Of a DNA stretch of 17,829 nucleotides, positions 14,526-17,829 are shown one piece after another (positions within the stretch are counted from its first letter, which is position 1; each line of letters begins with the position of its first letter). The stretch covers positions 1-17,829 of the forward strand of contig JAYWGG010000229.1 in assembly GCA_043778415.1 (NCBI GenBank), given 5' to 3'. Made by a program: the position numbers and the translations under genes. This stretch comes from JAYUHK01 sp043778415 (GTDB lineage Bacteria > Bacteroidota > Bacteroidia > Chitinophagales > Saprospiraceae). The notes beneath the pieces are model-generated. The model was given only the letters and a program-made list of their open reading frames with translations, made no database searches and had not been told where the DNA came from.

Positions 14526-15086
14526 ATGAAACTTTTCATAAAATACATGGTAAGCACTCGCTGCAAAATGGTGGTCAAGGATATCCTCCGGAAACTGGGG
14601 TATCACTTCATTTTGGTAGATTTGGGCGAGGTGGAAGTGATGGAGGAGCTATCAACGGAGCAACTCGAAGAACTGCAAAAATCGCTTCTTATGGTTGGTT
14701 TGGAGTTGATGGACAACAAGAAAGCCATCTTGATAGAGCGGATTAAAATTGCTATCGTTGAGCTTGTCCACTACACCGAAGATTTGCCCGCGATTAAGTT
14801 TTCAGATTATTTGAGTCAAAAACTAAACCATGATTATACTTACATGGCAAACTTGTTTTCAGATGTGCAAGGAATAACCATCGAGCAGTACATGATCGTA
14901 CACAAAATAGAGAGAATCAAGGAGTTAATCATTTATGGAGAGTTGAATATTACCGAAATTGCCTACAAAATGAATTACAGCAGTGTAGCTCACTTGTCCA
15001 CGCAGTTCAAAAAAGTAACAGGACTTTCTCCTTCGCACTTCAAAAATCTGAAGGAAAAAAAACGAAATCCGATCAACGAAATTTAA
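14526..15086 (+). CDS. Short AraC-family transcriptional regulator
   Basis: 186 residues. The C-terminal half (about 90-178) is an AraC-type DNA-binding domain with two helix-turn-helix units. The first includes FSDYLSQKLNHDYTYMANLFSDVQG (92-116); the second has LNITEIAYKMNYSSVAHLSTQFKKVTGLSPSHFK (140-173). The N-terminal part (1-75) begins KLFIKYMVSTRCKMVVKDILRKLG, without a cupin sensor fold. It contains one cysteine (C13) and the predicted strand-helix order of a small alpha/beta domain that I cannot name. This short form is familiar from Bacteroidota. It starts 18 bases after the cupin stop and is the obvious candidate for controlling the shared promoters around it, which is inference. 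The kinase gene follows after 27 bases. Confidence 0.88.
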   Translation: MKLFIKYMVSTRCKMVVKDILRKLGYHFILVDLGEVEVMEELSTEQLEELQKSLLMVGLELMDNKKAILIERIKIAIVELVHYTEDLPAIKFSDYLSQKLNHDYTYMANLFSDVQGITIEQYMIVHKIERIKELIIYGELNITEIAYKMNYSSVAHLSTQFKKVTGLSPSHFKNLKEKKRNPINEI

Positions 15087-15113
15087 GAAATTTTTAGTTA
15101 TTTCCGAAAAAAT

Positions 15114-17375
15114 ATGGCGAATCTAATTAATTACGATGAACTGAAAGCTGCGAATGAAGCCCTAACTTTTCAACTCAAAGAAATGTCGAAGCACGCCGCA
15201 GAGTTAGTAATTACCAACAAAGAACTTACTTTTCTGCAACGTGAGGCGGAAAAGCATGCCAAAGAATTGGTGGTTGCGAACAAAAAATTAGATGTTCTTA
15301 ACATTGAAGAAGCAAAAAAAACGGCTGATTTCGTTATTTCCAACAAAGAGCTTACTTCTCAAAAATTAGAAAATGAAAAACGCATAGATGAATTAAAAAT
15401 TGCCAATTATGCCCGCAGTTTGATAGAGTCAAGCCGTGACCCACTTTTTATAATCAACACAAAAGGAAAGATTACAGACCTCAATAATGCTACGGCTGAA
15501 GTAATCGGCAAAAAAAAAGAAGCTCTAATCAATACAGATTTCTTCATTTATTTCACGGATTCCCTGAAAGCGAAAAAAGTTTATCGAGAGATTTTTGCCA
15601 AAGGGTATGTGCTCGACTACCCTTTGATTATCAAAGACCATCATTTGACCGATGTTCTTTTCAACGGTTCGGTTTACAGAGATGAAGAAGGAAAAGTAAT
15701 CGGCGCAGTGATTGCAGCCAGAGATGTCACTTTACAGAAGCAGTTTGAAAAGGAATTAGTAGCGGCAAAAATTCAGGCAGAATTAGCTACCATAACTGCC
15801 GAAGCAGCGAAAGCAAAAGCCGAAACCGCTACCAGCATTGCCGAGAACGCAGTGAAAACCAAGCAACAATTTCTCTCGAACATGAGCCATGAGATTCGGA
15901 CTCCGATGAACGCCATCATTGGTTTTACGAAAGTGCTTTTGAAAACCGAATTGACGGACAAACAAAGGGAATACCTTTCTGCTATCAAACTAAGTGGAGA
16001 TTCCCTGATTGTGTTGATTAACGATATTTTGGATTTGGCAAAAGTAGAATCGGGTAAGATGACTTTTGAGGAAATTCCCTTCAAACTCTCGGACTCCATT
16101 CGCTCCATGTTGTATTTGTTTGATTTGAAAATTCAAGAAAAAAACTTGAATTTATTGATTGACTTTGACGAAAGAATCCCCGAAGTATTGATTGGCGACC
16201 CTGTGCGGCTGAACCAAATTATACTCAATTTGGCAAGTAATTCCATAAAATTTACCTCAAAAGGAAGTATTACCGTTTCCTCAAAACTGATGAAAGAAAA
16301 CGACCAGTCCGTTTCCATCGCATTCACCATCGGGGACACAGGCATCGGTATCGAGGAAGAAAAAATAGGAAAAATATTTGAAAACTTCCAACAGGCTTAC
16401 AACGGAAGTTCGAGGCTTTATGGTGGCACAGGTTTGGGTTTGGCAATCGTAAAACAGCTCGTAGAAACGCAAGGAGGCAGCATCAGCATCAGAAGCGAAC
16501 TTGATTTTGGCACATGGGTTAGTTTTGTTTTGCCTTTCAAAAAAAGTGACTTGCAGCCCGAACTATTACAGGAAAATTTTGATTTCGACCGAGAAGTTCA
16601 ACACATCAAGGTTTTGGTGGCAGAAGATGTCAAACTGAATCAATTACTGATGAAAACACTTTTGGAGGATTTTGGCTTTGAAAGCACGATTGTTTCAAAC
16701 GGCAAATTGGCAGTTGAAAAATTAGCAACCACTGCTTACGACCTTATTTTGATGGATTTGCAAATGCCCGAAATGAATGGATTTGAAGCTACCACCTATA
16801 TCCGAAATGTGATGAAATCAACTATTCCCATCATCGCCCTCACGGCAGACGTAACCACGATGGACTTAGAAAAATGTAGGGCTATCGGCATGGACGACTA
16901 CATCTCAAAACCCGTTGATGAAAGAATTTTGTATAATAAAATCCTTAATTTAGTAAATAAATCAAAAACTGAAACTAATCTTAAAACGATTGAGCGCGAC
17001 TTATCTGAAAAGATAAAATACGTTGATTTAGCATTTTTGGAAAAGAGAACAAAATCTAATCCAAAATTGATGATAGAAATGATTTCATTGTATTTGGAGC
17101 AAACTCCGTCGCTGCTAAAAATGATTAAAAAAAGTTTTGAAGAAAAAGATTGGAAAATGCTTTCGGCGACCATTCACAAAATGATTCCGTCCTTCTCCAT
17201 CATGGGTATTCACAGCGATTATGAACTCCTTGCCAAGAAAATCCAAGAATTTGCAGATGCTCAACAATTTACAGAGGATATTTCAACGATGGTGAACCAA
17301 CTCGAAACAACTTGCCTGCAAGTATGTAAGGAATTAGAATTAGAATTAAAACTTCTGAATAAAATACAACAATGA
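15114..17375 (+). CDS. Soluble hybrid histidine kinase (coiled-coil repeats, PAS, HisKA, HATPase, REC, HPT)
   Basis: 753 residues without membrane segments, so it senses a cytoplasmic signal. Residues 26-98 are three to four copies of a 21-residue coiled-coil unit (KHAAELVITNKELT, KHAKELVVANKKLD, KKTADFVISNKELT, then KRIDELKIANYAR). A PAS domain follows (about 101-210), then an Ala-rich coil (213-250), HisKA with the phosphorylated H259 (NMSHEIRTP), the ATPase with N376, DTGIG (408-412) and GGTGLGL (437-443), a receiver domain (about 498-615) with D505, phospho-acceptor D548, T577 and K599, and an HPT domain with H688 (IHKMIPSF). All sites for a complete four-step relay are intact. Its TGA overlaps the start of the response regulator (ATGA), which is the probable partner. 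Confidence 0.95.
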   Translation: MANLINYDELKAANEALTFQLKEMSKHAAELVITNKELTFLQREAEKHAKELVVANKKLDVLNIEEAKKTADFVISNKELTSQKLENEKRIDELKIANYARSLIESSRDPLFIINTKGKITDLNNATAEVIGKKKEALINTDFFIYFTDSLKAKKVYREIFAKGYVLDYPLIIKDHHLTDVLFNGSVYRDEEGKVIGAVIAARDVTLQKQFEKELVAAKIQAELATITAEAAKAKAETATSIAENAVKTKQQFLSNMSHEIRTPMNAIIGFTKVLLKTELTDKQREYLSAIKLSGDSLIVLINDILDLAKVESGKMTFEEIPFKLSDSIRSMLYLFDLKIQEKNLNLLIDFDERIPEVLIGDPVRLNQIILNLASNSIKFTSKGSITVSSKLMKENDQSVSIAFTIGDTGIGIEEEKIGKIFENFQQAYNGSSRLYGGTGLGLAIVKQLVETQGGSISIRSELDFGTWVSFVLPFKKSDLQPELLQENFDFDREVQHIKVLVAEDVKLNQLLMKTLLEDFGFESTIVSNGKLAVEKLATTAYDLILMDLQMPEMNGFEATTYIRNVMKSTIPIIALTADVTTMDLEKCRAIGMDDYISKPVDERILYNKILNLVNKSKTETNLKTIERDLSEKIKYVDLAFLEKRTKSNPKLMIEMISLYLEQTPSLLKMIKKSFEEKDWKMLSATIHKMIPSFSIMGIHSDYELLAKKIQEFADAQQFTEDISTMVNQLETTCLQVCKELELELKLLNKIQQ

Positions 17376-17806
17376 AAACACAAGATAAAATAATCCTATT
17401 TCTGGTTGATGACGACCCTTTATTTCTGAAGTCTTTAGAAATTGAATTTAACCATGCCGCAGATTTCAAGGTGCTGACTTTCCCGTCGGGAGAGTTGTGT
17501 CTAAAAAATCTTATCTACAAGCCCGATATTATCATTCTGGATTACCATTTGGACGGTATCACGCCCAACGCCATGAACGGATTGGAAACCTTGGATAAGA
17601 TTAAAATATTTAAGGCGGATATTCCCGTGATTATGCTTTCATCGCAGGATAAAATTGAAGTTGCCATTGATTGTATGCACCACAAAGCGACCGATTATGT
17701 GGTAAAAAGCGAAACGGCGTTTGTCCGTTTGCAACAAATTATTGATAATATTTTTAAATTTCAAAAGATGGAAAAACAGTTAAATTGGTACATGGAACGA
17801 ATGTAG
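17372..17806 (+). CDS. Single-domain response regulator (CheY-like)
   Basis: 144 residues: one receiver domain with the acidic pair D13-D14 (VDDDP), phospho-acceptor D57 (ILDYHL), S90 in the switch position, and K112 (YVVKSE). A short helical tail (about 127-144, KFQKMEKQLNWYMERM) follows. There is no DNA-binding or enzymatic output domain, so it must act by protein contact or pass the phosphoryl group onward. It is translationally coupled to the hybrid kinase by a four-base overlap. The window ends 23 bases after its stop, so whether another regulator follows is not visible. Confidence 0.93.
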   Translation: MKTQDKIILFLVDDDPLFLKSLEIEFNHAADFKVLTFPSGELCLKNLIYKPDIIILDYHLDGITPNAMNGLETLDKIKIFKADIPVIMLSSQDKIEVAIDCMHHKATDYVVKSETAFVRLQQIIDNIFKFQKMEKQLNWYMERM

Positions 17807-17829
17807 ATTTATATCTCTAACAAACAAAC

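Overview
The window reads as chromosomal DNA of a member of the Bacteroidota. The evidence is a DUF4783 protein, an M24B aminopeptidase followed by a class 2 dihydroorotate dehydrogenase, promoter boxes of the Bacteroidota type (TTG, 19-21 bases, TAnnTTTG), no clear Shine-Dalgarno sequences, and a 753-residue hybrid histidine kinase with the N-terminal coiled-coil repeats I associate with this phylum. No phage, insertion sequence with a transposase, CRISPR array, tRNA or rRNA was seen.

Layout. Bases 1-4696 hold minus-strand genes: the 5' part of pyrD (cut by the window edge), a Xaa-Pro aminopeptidase, a small exported DUF4783 protein and a full-length RecQ helicase. Bases 5290-8231 hold two plus-strand genes, a beta-CASP metallo-beta-lactamase-fold RNase and an unrecognised lipoprotein of 505 residues. 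This pair is bracketed by two inverted copies of a 165-base fold-back repeat (4770-4934 and 8511-8675, about 9 mismatches by eye). Each copy has TA at both borders and no coding capacity, which suggests a MITE. One copy abuts the stop codon of the next gene.

Bases 8672-17806 form an accessory-looking block with lower GC by eye. A minus-strand three-BON-domain protein lies divergent from a plus-strand series: a 72-residue protein, a bacterial eRF1-like (baeRF-type) protein, a GH130 glycoside phosphorylase/hydrolase, and a 783-residue glycosyltransferase fused to a helical C-terminal domain. A second plus-strand group follows: a small cupin, a short AraC-type regulator, a soluble hybrid histidine kinase (coiled-coil repeats, PAS, HisKA, HATPase, REC, HPT) and a single-domain response regulator. 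Several junctions are ATGA stop-start overlaps, which points to translational coupling.

The most interesting observation concerns the promoters in front of the 72-residue gene and the cupin gene. They share a long spaced pattern: TGAATyATGTAA, 18 bases, TAACG, 15-16 bases, TACCTAyCTTT. A weaker relative lies upstream of the BON gene. TAACG sits where the usual TTG -33 box would be, so these promoters may depend on an activator. Together this suggests one regulon, perhaps a stress or dormancy response, that joins a ribosome-directed protein, a BON protein, a glycan-making pair and its own phosphorelay and AraC regulator. The functional reading is inference; the shared pattern is visible in the sequence.
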